A stretch of 64,000 bases of DNA, taken from contig NW_026515549.1 of NCBI RefSeq assembly GCF_014898815.1, positions 806,001 through 870,000 of the forward strand, in the 5' to 3' direction. The notes below the pieces were generated by a model. The model saw only the letters and a program-made list of their open reading frames with translations, did not search any database and was not told where the DNA came from. Position 1 is the first letter of the stretch; each line of letters starts with the position of its first letter. Source of the DNA: Panonychus citri. Taxonomy: Eukaryota; Arthropoda; Arachnida; Trombidiformes; Tetranychidae. A program made the translations under genes and the position numbers. Shown here piece by piece: positions 35,324-46,683 of this stretch.

Positions 35324-36100
35324 ATGGATTCCACAGATAAGGTGATTTACCTTTTCCTTTTAAATGCTTATCCAACATTTTTGTTCAACTGTTTCATGTT
35401 CTTGCCTTGTGATTCAATTTTTTCGAATTCTTCTATTGTCTAGTTAAGATGTTCTGAAGAGACAGATTTCGTTGTTCTTTATTATGACCAAAGTGATATC
35501 GAGGAAATTGATGAAAACGAAGACCATTCGGTGAAAGATGATTTAATAAATAATCTAACTCAACCTGAAGATGCTAATACTCCTTCAAGCTCAAACCAAA
35601 TAGATGAACTTCATTCTGATGAAGGTCATGAAATCCCACTTAACATCGCCAATGGAGCTTATCAGGAAAGAGTATTCAAACCTCCTCCTTATCCTGGAAA
35701 ATCAGCATCGGAAGCTTCAGAACTTGGGTCACAATCGATCTTTTTTATAGTCATTGTGTTTGGTGTTCTTATTTTCATCATTTATCTTTTCCGAAGTCCT
35801 CCAAATGCTCACGAACCTTCAGCACCTTTTCCACCTCCAGGCTTTATATCAGATTATCTCACTGGAAGTGGTTACAACGATTATACGAGTGGACCATCAT
35901 GTGGACTGAGAAACACAATGAGAACTCAAGGAGAGGGGCCAGGATTTCGAACGGGATTTATGCTTTCTGATTTCTGTGGTTACTCATCATCTCGTAAGAA
36001 TTATAACTCAGAGTATTCAAGAACTTCATCTGATCCATTCATACCTCCAGGAACTGTAACAGAAATCAAAACTGGCTATGCAATCACCAAACGCCGTTAA
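35324..36100 (+). CDS. Chimeric gene: CCPG1-like N-terminus fused to SARAF membrane and cytosolic part
   Basis: Exons 35324-35341 (MDSTDK) and 35444-36100 (acceptor TTGTCTAG) give 224 residues. Up to about 35625 it copies the CCPG1-like gene at 38544, including the upstream region, the intron and the acidic E-T-D-F-V-V-L motif. From G-H-E-I-P-L-N-I-A-N-G onward it copies the 3' half of the SARAF gene at 54037: the proline-rich juxtamembrane stretch, the transmembrane helix and the glycine/serine/arginine tail, ending K-R-R. The join keeps the frame. It has no signal peptide, and the cysteine-rich SARAF ectodomain is absent. The donor of intron 1 is weaker (GTGATT) than in the parent (GTAAGT). 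The tail has drifted from SARAF (G-L-R-N-T-M-R for G-S-G-G-S-A-R), so it is not a brand-new copy. Confidence 0.75.
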
Positions 36101-36822
36101 TTGCCCAATCAAAACCTCAAAATCATTGACGTTTATTTCATCATCTCAATTTTTATTACTAAGCTGGAGAAAAATCACATTAATCATTTCAATTCTCCAT
36201 TAATTACAATTGACAACAACAGTTAACACATTGATCAACATCATCATCTCAAATTTGATTAACAAGTTGGACGACGAGTTAAATTGTAACTAACCAATTT
36301 AATCTTTTCGGATAAAAATCTTACTGTTGCAAATCACATAATTAACTGTCAATAATTGCTCTTTATTTTTCTTGCTTGTATCAAGTTATCTTATTATTTA
36401 TGTATAAAGAGTTCAAGTTGACAATATCTTGTGAATTCATCGTAATAATACATATCGTATATTCTGTGAATAGACTATGGAATGAATTTGAATTATCCCA
36501 TTAATATAAAGAGAGATGCTCACAAGTTGCTCTGATTAAAAATCAGTGTTTTAATGAACTAAGAAAAATTTGGTAAATCGAGTTGATCCCAAGGGAACTC
36601 AGTTTGATTAAAGTGCGAATAGTCGAGCGATTTGATTTCGTGCGTTAGCTTCTTTTCGAGCAATTTGATCCTGATTCTGTTTATTTACTTCATTAACTAA
36701 TTTCTCATGGACATGGAAAGTAATTATTATTAGCTAATAATTCGAGCTTAATTTCCTGTCGCTTTAAAATCAATTTTATTTTTATTAATCTGTCAATATA
36801 ATAATCGAATATGAATAATCAT
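36101..36822. other. Intergenic; includes 3' flank duplicated with the 57.3-kb locus
   Basis: Mostly featureless AT-rich DNA. From about 36735 it is the inverse of the sequence following the secreted-protein gene at 57275, showing that the duplication includes about 90 bp of 3' flank. Confidence 0.6.
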
Positions 36823-37307
36823 TTAATAAGAGAGAAAGTACTTTTCATGTTCAATCAAATGAACGTACAATGATTTAGACTCTCGATTGAAAATATCAAT
36901 CAACAGTTTATATCGACCAGTAAAATATTTCGATTTCCTGGAAAACTCCGAGTTACCACAAAGAACTGGACATTTCTCCCATCGTTTGATATCTTCTAGA
37001 AGAACATCGAATGTCGAAAGTATAACCGAGCAAAGAGTATGATGTTGATCACTTATTTCGCTGGAAGAATTGATTCTTTTGATTTCGGAAGATCGAAGTT
37101 GAATTCGCTCAACAAGCATCTCAGCGACCAAGGATGGACTGTATTCTCTTGTCATCTCATTGATAAAATCAATTTCATCCACTTTACATTGAGTCAAAGT
37201 GAATCCTAGGAGATTAAAAGAAACAACGAAAATTAATCAACTGTTGACACTTCGGTATCGAACTCACCTAGAATTAAGAGAGTGGCAACAATCAATTTGT
37301 TAATCAT
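36823..37307 (-). CDS. Small secreted helical protein, copy A
   Basis: Exons 37307-37268 and 37205-36823, phase-1 intron, 140 residues. Exon 1 is 40 nt and encodes most of a signal peptide (I-N-K-L-I-V-A-T-L-L-I-L-G). The mature protein is predicted mostly helical, with a Y-S-P-S-L-V start, L-C-S-V-I and V-L-C-G-N cysteine blocks. It is nearly identical to the gene at 56791-57275 on the other strand and differs mainly near the C-terminus (Y-V-H-L-I-E-H-E-K here, Y-V-P-L-I-G-R-A-K there). I do not recognise the family. It belongs to a local set of five loci with the same exon structure. Confidence 0.8.
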
Positions 37308-37340
37308 GTTTATTGTTTTGTTTCAATGTTTCAACTGAAA

Positions 37341-37410
37341 AGCTAAACTTTCATTTGGTATAATTAAATTAATTATAAACAATCAGAAAGAATATATCAC
37401 ATCTTAATAA
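37341..37410. mobile_element. Remnant of the 601-bp foldback element
   Basis: AGCTAAACTTTCATTTGG followed by TATAATTAAATTAATTATAAACAATCAG resembles the inner arm of the terminal repeats of the element at 47148-47748, and ACATCTTA near 37399 resembles its outer end. The part between is missing. It sits where homology between the two secreted-gene copies stops. Confidence 0.5.
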
Positions 37411-38543
37411 TACGTTGAGAAAAAGAAGGAAAATTTAAACACAATCACTGTACCAAACTGAGTGCTTTGCTCAATGCCCGAAGGGCCACTTTTTTGGTGC
37501 TAAATGCTTCATGCATTACCTCCAATGGGGTTTAATAAAACAAATTCATTCATTTCGTTAAAGTGAAATCAAATTTTCGAAACGGTTCATTTTAGTTGAT
37601 CGGGACACATTAATCTTTTCAAATTTTTCCTGAAAATTGAGCGAGTTATGTGAAATAATAGATGAAAATACTAAAAGGATCATTTGATTACTTCTAGTTA
37701 CATAAACAAACTTATAGTTGCGAGCGAAATTTCCTAGAGCCGAATGACAATTCAATTTGCTCTGATTAAACTCAATGAATTCGGTGTTAAATCACCTGAG
37801 AATCATAAGAGATATTAACACAATAGAAACAGAATTTTTTGAAACGATTGATAAGTTTTTAGAAACTTAATTAAGGAATCATTTTATTTCAAAGTCAAGT
37901 CAATTAAGTCAAGTTAATTCAAATGAATAGTTTATAACTCTAGGAAATAAATCAGCAATTAAAAATAAGAATGGAATAGTTTTCGGGGCAATTAAAAAGC
38001 ATCGAACTTAAAATTTCTATTCAAAAATCGCGGCCTTTTATTTGTAAAGAATAACAAAAAATCAATCAATTAACTGAATTCTGATGAGAGATCAAAACCT
38101 GGACAAAGAAAAGATGGAATTGTTGAAATCTATCTTTCCAATTAAAGAAGTTACTAATTAATTGTTACTCATTGACTAAAAAAGGCCGACAGATGATTTG
38201 TGTTTTAATTTTATCGTAATGATTATCAATAAGATCGATTATCTGTAAGTGTATTAATCGATTTAAGTGAATAAAGAAAAATGTTCGATTGAATCGATTT
38301 CTATGTTTCGAAATTCGAATCTTTGTTTTGAGAGAGAAAAACAATCTCTTTGTAAACATTTTCTTCCAAAGGTGGGAAGTCTTTTAATCGCGTTAATTTA
38401 CTTTTACCTTATTACTTATTCTATGGAACCATTTATTTTTAATTAATTTCTTTCACTCTGAGTGATCTTATTCTCAAGGATCATTTATGTTAACCAAATC
38501 CTGAGAATATCTTTTCCTTCAAAACCTATACCTTATTCTTATT
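37411..38543. other. Intergenic, upstream of the CCPG1-like gene
   Basis: It begins with the 26-bp direct repeat (37412-37437) shared with 34695-34720. No coding sequence seen. The last 130 bp match the upstream region of the chimera at 35.2-35.3 kb. Confidence 0.5.
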
Positions 38544-40507
38544 ATGGATTCAACAGCCAAGGTAAGTTAACCTTTTCCTTTTAATTGTTCTGCTGATTTA
38601 ACATTTTTTTATTCAACTGTTTCATGTTCTTCTCTGTCCATGAGTTCATTTTCTTGCCTTATGATTCAATTGTTTGGCTTTTTTCTAATGTCTTAGTTAC
38701 GATGTTCCGAAGAGACAGATTTCGTTGTTCTTTATTATGACCAAAGTGATATCGAGGAAATTGATGAAAACGAAGACCATTCGGTGAAAGATGATTTAAT
38801 AAATAATCTAACTCAACCTGAAGATGCTAATACTCCTTCAAGCTCAAACCAAATAGATAAACCTCATTCTGATGAAGACGAAGATGAAAACAATGGTGTT
38901 AATACTGAACAAAAAGAAGATGATGAAAGAGAAGAGGAAGAAAAGGAAAAAGATGAGGTGAACCAACGATTAGAGGAACATCAGATTGATGAGAATCAAT
39001 TTAAAGATTTAGCAAGTGAATCTGATATTGAACCCGTTAATTTATCATCGGATGTTATTGACGGAGAAATTTGCGATTCCCAAATTTCCAAAGAAAATAG
39101 TGATAATGAAAATGATATTGATGAAGAAATTGATGATGAGCTTGATGACGACGACATGGAAGAATTGAGTGTCGTCCATTTCAAAGAAGATGGAAACGGT
39201 GTTCCCCTGGAAAACGGAATCTTGGATCTCAGTAAAGTGAAACGATCTCCCAGACGGAATGCAGAGTTTCTAATGAAGTTACGATTGAATCTCATGCTCT
39301 GTTTTGCTATAACCGCTGGTGTCTCTGTGGGCCTTGGTAATTACTTTAATTGGTCTGACAAATGGGAAAATACAAAAACTAATGTGACCCTTGACGATGA
39401 TCATATTACTGAACTGAAAAGTTTACAAGATAAATTAACGGACTGCATGAACTCACAATCTATTGAAGCTCGACAATCAACCTTTCGGGATACCAAGGTT
39501 AATATATTATCTTTTTACATTATAAATTAACTAACCATCCAATGAATGATGACATTGATCAATACAATCTTATTAACTAGTAACAATCTATTTAATTGTT
39601 ACTAGTTATTATTTTTCTACTCAATATAAGATAGTCTTAATATTATCAATCATAATTTTTCCGTCACAATCATATCATGATGATGATGATAAGACAAAAA
39701 TGCAATAATATAACAACAATAAACTCTTGTTATTATTGCAACTTGATTGTATATAATCTCGATTCTCAATATCAATTTCCTCGGTAATTTCCTCGTTTAC
39801 ATGTTAACTCTAACTGGATTAATATTCATTCAAATCATTTCATTGATCTTCACACCTTCTCTCATTCATCAATTGTTATTGTAAATCTTTTGATTAGCAA
39901 TCTTGTTCCCGATCCCAAGATCTAGGGCAATAACTTTCATTGTTAGATTTACCTTAATTGATATCGTTCAGAAACTTTGATTAACGTTAATTGTTTATAA
40001 AAAAGTAAAATACTGTAACTTGAAGCATAATTATCTCACAATTGTGTGTTAACAAACTGAATTTTCTTGATTGGAGTTTCAATGGGTTTGATTGGAAATT
40101 ATTAGTTGATATTTAAACATGTAATAGAATTGATATTGAAAATAATAGTTGTTTTCTAATCTAATTGTTCTGATTGTTAACCAAACTAATGAAATTTTCA
40201 TCTTCAACTGACTAAATCTAAACAACTCGAATAACTTTTCCTTTTGTGTCTTTTCATTATTCAGATTTGCCGTCAAAATGGTGACTATGGGAAGAAAAAA
40301 TTGGACACTTTGTACAGTGAATACGAAACGGCCTCTTCGTGGACTCATAAAAAGAAAGAGAGAAAACCCAAATTAGACAGAGAGATAAAAAAGAGAAAAA
40401 AGAAAGAAAAGAAAAGGGAAAGAAAAGGAGAGAAAGGAAAATTTGTAAGAGAAATTCACAGAAAGAGAAATGAAGAAAGACTCAAGGGGGAGAGAATTTA
40501 CAGATAG
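38544..40507 (+). CDS. CCPG1-like single-pass ER membrane protein
   Basis: Exons 38544-38561 (MDSTAK), 38697-39497 and 40265-40507, all phase 0, give 353 residues. The N-terminus has an acidic LC3-interacting-like motif, E-T-D-F-V-V-L (F15 to L18), followed by Q-S-D-I-E (to residue 26); vertebrate CCPG1 begins with a comparable motif followed by G-S-D-I-E. A long Glu/Asp-rich region leads to one transmembrane helix (about 204-225) after a basic K-L-R-L-N patch, then a short coiled-coil-like segment and a very lysine/arginine-rich C-terminus. CCPG1 is an ER-phagy receptor with cytosolic N-terminus. The assignment rests on motif order and topology, not on strong sequence identity. The lumenal part is much shorter than in vertebrates, so the gene could be incomplete or a different acidic membrane protein. 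Confidence 0.6.
39574..39608. repeat. Perfect 14-bp inverted repeat in a CCPG1-like intron
   Basis: Arms TAACTAGTAACAAT (39574-39587) and ATTGTTACTAGTTA (39595-39608) separated by 7 bp. No function can be assigned. Confidence 0.7.
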
Positions 40508-40925
40508 TTTTTTATTCCTTTTCGTTGATTCCAATAATTTCGATAACTGTCAACAGAATATTTGAGTAAATGAATAGATTCGATATCGAAGCGCTAAAAA
40601 AATCTCTCTATTTTACTGTCGTAGTTTATTCTGATTTTATTTCTCTGTCTGTGTTCATATATCAAAGAATCACTGTAATTGTTTTCTTCTTATTTTCATG
40701 CTTTTTATACTAATCTCGTTCATCTTAATTTCCCCTTTACAAACTGATTGTTAGTATCTCAAATTATCTTTTGATTGAGAAAAAAATATAATAAAATTGT
40801 CAAATTGTAAATTCGAAAATGAGTTGTCACATCTCTTTGACATCACATTCCCGATATGAGAATACAATCACTTAAATTCACATTAGTGATTAGTTAAAAT
40901 CTCAATCGATTGACAAACATTAAAA

Positions 40926-41214
40926 ATGGTCTCAAAAGTTTCAATTGTCACTTTAATTTATCTGAGTAAGTGTTTTCGATTACTTTATTGCCGTTGATTG
41001 AGTTTTAACTTTCTTTTTTTAATTGATATGAAAAGTAAGCGCTCTAGTTAATTGTGCTGCCAAAAGTTCAAATTATGAGGTTGAAGATGCTTCTTTCCTC
41101 GAAGAAGCTGCAAGTAAATACAGTCCTGAACTGGTCCAATCGCTTCTCTTGAATCGAATCGAACACAAAATTGGACAAATCAAAGTCGTGAGCGAAAAAT
41201 TAAAGTCTTCATAA
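40926..41214 (+). pseudogene. Truncated copy of secreted helical protein gene
   Basis: Exons 40926-40965 and 41036-41214 copy the first third of the gene at 56291-55451 (N-Y-E-V-E-D-A-S-F-L-E-E-A; Y-S-P-E-L-V; R-I-E-H-K-I-G-Q-I-K-V-V). It ends at a TAA after 72 residues, where the copied segment stops. The cysteine blocks of the family are absent, so it is a fragment. Its exon 1 may be used by the overlapping SARAF chimera. Confidence 0.75.
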
Positions 41215-41901
41215 TATTTTGAGCTTTCGTTTTATACACCAGCATGTGAATCGGGAGGATCAGCTCGATGTTCATTCATTCCTGAAACTGTTCAATGTTA
41301 CAATCGTGGTTGGGATGGAGTAACAGTTAATTGGGAATGTAAAGCTGACATGGATAAGAAATATTCATTTGGACAATTGGAGGTCACATGTGAAGGTTAT
41401 GATCACCCCGATGATTCTTATATTCTCGCAGGTTCTTGTGGTCTTGAATTTTCACTCAATATCGCCAATGGAGCTTATCAGGAAAGAGTATTCAAACCTC
41501 CTCCTTATCCTGGAAAATCAGCATCGGAAGCTTCAGAACTTGGGTCACAATCGATCTTTTTTATACTCATTGTGTTTGGTGTTCTTATTTTCATCATTTA
41601 TCTTTTCCGAAGTCCTCCAAATGCTCACGAACCTTCAGCACCTCCTCCACCTCCAGGCTTTAGACCAGATTATTTCACTGGAAGTGGTTACAACGATTAT
41701 ACGAGTGGACCATCATGTGGATCGGGAGGTTCAGCGAGATCTCAAGAAGAGGGACCAGGATTTGGAACGGGATTTTTAACTGGAGGTTTTCTTGGTTATT
41801 TATTTGGTAGGAATTCAAGTGGTCCTAATTACACTCGAGATTACTCATCATCTAATCATTACTATTTACAACAACAGTTATTTGGAAAACTCGAGCAATG
41901 A
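40926..41901 (+). CDS. Chimera: secreted-family signal exon spliced to SARAF
   Basis: Exon 1 (40926-40965, 40 nt) copies the signal-peptide exon of the secreted gene at 56291. A strong acceptor (TTTTATACACCAG, AG at 41241-41242) starts a SARAF-like exon 41243-41901. The phases fit exactly (40 + 659 = 699 nt) and give 232 residues: signal peptide, then the SARAF cysteine-rich ectodomain (S-A-R-C-S-F-I-P-E; Y-N-R-G-W-D-G), P-P-P-Y-P-G-K linker, transmembrane helix and glycine-rich tail. It lacks about the first 35 mature residues of SARAF, and the last 20 residues differ from the parent. Exon 2 of the secreted gene lies inside the intron. SARAF proteins turn off store-operated calcium entry. 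That this model is expressed is inference. Confidence 0.6.
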
Positions 41902-42475
41902 ACATAAAAATCTTTTCGATTCTAATTGTAACAATTAAGAATTCATGAAAATTAAATAACTTACTTTTGACCAGAAATCCTATTGAACGGAAGTTTAACT
42001 AAACTTTATGTAATAAAAGTAAAATAATCAGTTCCTACGATTAATCAGCTACTGCATAGGTGATTTTAAAAATCGTTGTTATGATTAGATTATCGAGATT
42101 AAATTTACAATTCATGATCTTAGAATAAACCAAAGTGCCTAAGGTCAAAGAGAATTACACTCATCGTGAAACTTGATCAATCTTTAGGAAAACTATACTA
42201 TTCTCCATATCAATTGTATAACAATTAAATTAAATCGATTGTAGAGCAGAAAATGTGCGAAAAATTAATTCGTAATTTTAATTGTTCCGCGTTTAGAATT
42301 TTTCAATTGGTAATAAGGAGTCGGTCCCCTGGTTCATTTCTGGTTTTTTCTTTATTATCGATGTTGTTTATTGTATTATTTAATAAGAATTATTTAATTA
42401 TTGTTTAATTAAAGTGTTTCTTTCTTTTTTGTTTGTTTATTGAATTAATAAGATGATAACAAAAGGCTTAATGTG
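41902..42475. other. Intergenic upstream of RSBN1
   Basis: AT-rich, no gene seen; presumed RSBN1 promoter and 5' UTR. Confidence 0.5.
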
Positions 42476-45455
42476 ATGGAAAAGTCAGCAACAGTTGTTG
42501 ATACCTGTTTGGTGTCTCCGGTTATCTTTCGGAAAGAACCATTAAGTGAAAGTGGTACCAATGTAAATAACCACAACAATGTAACATTAAATACCAATTT
42601 AAATACAATATCAGTCAACCCAGTACCTTCAGAGGTAACAACATCACCAATAGGATCACCAATTGTCATCAACAACAGTGTCCCATTACCATCAAAATCA
42701 ATATATCATTCGCAATCCTCCAATCCAGTTACAACCATCAACAAATCCTCTGCATTATCAGTATCAACCTCATCTTCAACCTCAGTAACTTCAACCTCAA
42801 CCTCCACAATTGCGTCAACATGCATCTCTACTACTCCAACAATTGTCACCACTTCCTCTTCATCGTCTGTTTCCACAATGTGTGCTCGATGTAAAAAGAA
42901 ACAAGTCTGTAATGTCAGAATTCAATGTAAAATGGATCAGTATCTCGCCTCCAAAATTTCATCTATGAAGAAGGAATTAAGCTTATCATTGAGAATGGCA
43001 AGGCTTCCATTGCCTGCATACGAATTGTCACATTTGAAGTATGGTAAATACATAAGACTCGAAGAACATCCTAATGGAGGTGGCAAGATATTAAAATTGT
43101 ATTGGGATGAAATAATTAATCTACCGCCAAATGAAAAGACTGAATTGGCTCTTGAATTTCTTAAAGAATCGTTCAGGTAAATATAAATCTCTTTATTCTT
43201 GCTCACTTTCCACTCTTCTTTCATCTCATCTATATTTTTTTTCTTAGCAAACAATTTTTTTCAAATTCATCAACAGTTGACTACTCTTGCAGCAATTAAC
43301 TTTGACCATAATAGATTAACAATTTATTAAAACAAGCTTGGATGAAGATTATGTATATCATGATACTCGATAGTCAATTTTCATTAAGTTCGTTTAAATT
43401 TAATGGTTAATTGATGTTTAGATTGTGAAAAAATTAGAATATTTTGTGTCTGTTGCAAAGCAATGAATTAACATTGTGATTAACATCACCCAACAGCTAT
43501 TGTACCATTAGTATAATTGTTTTCTTTGTTGGATCTTCTGTTGATGGGAGAAAAAAAAACTCTATAGAATTTCTTGTTTTTAAGTGGATATTTTTTAACC
43601 TTTCATCTCTTTTGTTGGACTGAATCATTTCAGAGAGGAGCCTATTGGAATCGCCAAATATGTAATAACTGTGGTCCATAATGGGGCTTGTCATTTACCA
43701 GACTTTTTGGATTATTTTTCTGATAATCACCCGAACCTCGTTGTCAAGACTGGTATCATTGGCCATTCTGAATCTGATATTGAGACAACTACAATGTCAG
43801 CTTATCGAGAAGCTGTCCATAAAAACTACTGTAATGGTACTTTCAGAGCGGGACCTCTTCATCAATTGAGTCTTGTTGGAACAGCGCACGAAGAGGTCGG
43901 AGGTTATTTTCCTAAGTTTCTCTCGATCTTGAAAAAAAATCCTTTTCTTAAACTAATCATGCCATGGGGCCATTTGAGTAATTTGAGGATGAATTCACCA
44001 GAAGAAAGCAATGATGGTCCTATTCTTTGGATAAGACCTGGTGAACAACTCATACCTACTGCTGATCTCGGATCCAAAACACCAAATAAAGGAAGAGGAG
44101 GGCGTCTTAATGAACTGAAAAGTTTAACATTAAGAAGAGCTACAGACCCAAGAGAAATCATGTTTGAAGATCGTACTCGATGTCATGCCGATCAAGTCGG
44201 TCAAGGTTTTGACCGACACACAACGGCCGCTGTTGGAGTTATGAAAGCAGTTCATTATGCTGAGCCACATACATCTAATCGCATAGTGAAAGATGTTATT
44301 GCCTTTGATGCTGCTTATTTTGATGAATTGGTTGAAAAACTACAACTTGATCTACACGAACCACCAGTATCACAATGTATTCAATGGATTGAAGATGCCA
44401 AATTGAACCAGTTACGCAGGGAAGGCATCAAGTATGCTCGACTCCATCTTTATGATAATGATATTTATTTTTTACCTCGTAACATAATTCATCAGTTCAG
44501 AACGGTAACATCGGTTGCTTCCATTGCCTGGCATGTGAGATTACGTCAATATTATAAAGAAAAAGGAAACTGTGATAATCCAATACCACAACCAAACTCA
44601 GAGAATCAGGTACAGCACCGTAAAAAGATTGAAAAAGCAAAGAGAAAAGTTGATTTCGATGGATCAACAGAAGATCATCTTTCATCTGATCTTGGTGCTG
44701 GATATCATCGGAAAAGAGTAAAAAATGAACATCTCAATGAGAATAATCATCGCCAAAGATCCAACTCATCTGATTTAGATAAGAAAACTAAAACAACTTC
44801 ATCTAACTCACCTCACAAACATCGTTCTCTTTCATCGTCATCAGTGTCATCCACCGAACAATCTATGGAACATGATTCAACCACTCCTCCGATCCTCAGC
44901 AGTTGTCGAAATGTCAAACAAAAAACCGAATCCATTCGAGGGAAAATTAAACGAGAAGACAAGCTACTTATCAAAAAATCAACCAATGTATCACTTCCAG
45001 GATTACCTGTTATGAGCGATGATTCGACATTGATACCTGAAGAATTACAAGCTGTCGAAGAAATCAAAGAAGAAATTCTTAGTTTTGAAGAGCAGGAACA
45101 AATAACCTCAATGAGTACCAAAGAAATCGAATCAGTAGATCAAGAAGTCGAAGGAGCCAGAGGAGATGATGAAGGTGTGAATATCGGTTCAGAGATTTCC
45201 TATCCTGAAGATCCAAAAGATTTGGTTAATATGAGTGTGCAAGATGATGACCTCGATCAAAAAGACGTTATTATTGGTTCTAAAATAGCGGTCGCTGAAG
45301 ATGTTCTGATTGATGGTATTGTCGATACCAGTAAAGAGATGACAATTTTGACCAAAGATGGTGATGAACCAGAAGTCGCACAGACACTTGATATCGAAAC
45401 AGAAACTGTTTGTGAAATCCCCGATAAAATATTAGAAAATTCTGATATTGTGTAA
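42476..45455 (+). CDS. RSBN1: RSBN1-family JmjC-like H4K20me2 demethylase
   Basis: Exons 42476-43176 and 43634-45455 (donor GTAAAT, acceptor TTTCAG, phase 2), 840 residues. The Ser/Thr-rich N-terminus contains a C-x-x-C cysteine cluster (M-C-A-R-C-K-K-K-Q-V-C). The conserved core follows: I-A-K-Y-V-I-T-V-V-H-N-G-A, R-A-G-P-L-H-Q-L-S-L-V-G, D-G-P-I-L-W-I-R-P-G-E-Q, then H-A-D (H418, D420), F-D-R-H-T-T-A-A-V-G-V, L-D-L-H-E-P-P-V-S-Q-C and I-I-H-Q-F (H520). H418, D420 and H520 fit an Fe(II)-binding HxD...H triad. In C. elegans (DPY-21) and mammals this family removes a methyl group from H4K20me2 in the nucleus. The C-terminal third is acidic and disordered. The start is the first ATG in frame; an upstream non-coding exon is possible. 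Confidence 0.92.
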
Positions 45456-46680
45456 ACTTATTATTTTCCATGGATCTTGAATGAAAACTAAAAACCACCC
45501 GGTTATGAACTTGACTCTCCTTAATCACGTTGATGTTTCTTGTTTTCATCAAAAATGTCAATCATCCAGTGTCAATTGCTCATCTCTGAAGTTAATTTGT
45601 AATTGTGATTAACAATCAGTTTTACTGGAACAAACCTGTTATTGGCATTTTTTCATCATCGAATCTTATCAAGTTATAATCTCAACAATTGATTTTTTTG
45701 TGTAAATGCTCTCAACCTTATAACATGTGAACTCACTTATTCAAAGACAAAGAACCTGGAAAAAGATTAAGAATCACCTTTGTAAATTTGTTCCCGATTC
45801 TGTCAGTTGTTATGGTTGTTGACTTGTTTTCAGTTGAATTATGTATTTAGAAGATTAAATGATTGGTGATTAAGCATGGAAATGAAAGATTGATTAGAGA
45901 TGCGAAAAGATGTTGACTCATTTATTCAATAATCGAAACTAAATTGATCCTTCTCTCAGTTTCATACGTATCTCATCATTTGGAATTGAGTCTGTACTCT
46001 CACCATGAACAGCGATCAACAACATTTCCTTATTTTCTCATTTACAACTGAAAACAACAGAATAAGCAAAGAGAAACAAACAAAGTTACAAAGGATGCAC
46101 TCGATTTCTTCACTTTCTCCATTCAAATGTTTACAAACGTTCAGATAAAATGATCGTATTAATAGTATATATAAATGATTATATAACGTAAATCATTAAC
46201 CTATGGCCCTTAATGGCTCGTAGTTATGTTATAGCAAAACTTAATTGACAAAACAATTTAATCTCTATCCCTTTTCTCAATCTTTTCTGGTTTCCATTTT
46301 TATTTTATTGTAAATATGCGTCAAAATGATAATAAATTGTAACAAGTCACGATTATTATAAATTGTCACCTTTACATTCAATTGCATGCTCAATACAATT
46401 GCTGATAAAATTGAGTTAATTAACTATCAACTTTTAAAATATAAAAATATCCATTGGTGAACCAATTAGACGCACAATTGATTATCACATCAATTATCAA
46501 ACAAATTGAATCAATGAGTAAGTAACAAAATTCATTATCCATTTGCTGATTTTAATCAATCGTTTTCAATGAATTGCATCAACTTTACATTTAATTAATC
46601 CCAATTACACCTTTTTACTTATTCAATCCTTAAACTGTGATTAAATTCAATTTTCTAATCTTCGAAACAATTGATCGCAA
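45456..46680. other. RSBN1 3' flank and intergenic DNA
   Basis: AT-rich, stops in all frames, no recognisable feature. The first exon of the downstream membrane gene could be within the last 200 bases, but I could not fix it. Confidence 0.5.
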
Positions 46681-46683
46681 AAG

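Noticed and set aside
41369..41779. 136-codon alternative frame across the SARAF copy
   Set aside because: The same alternative frame occurs at 54311 and is a shadow of SARAF coding sequence.
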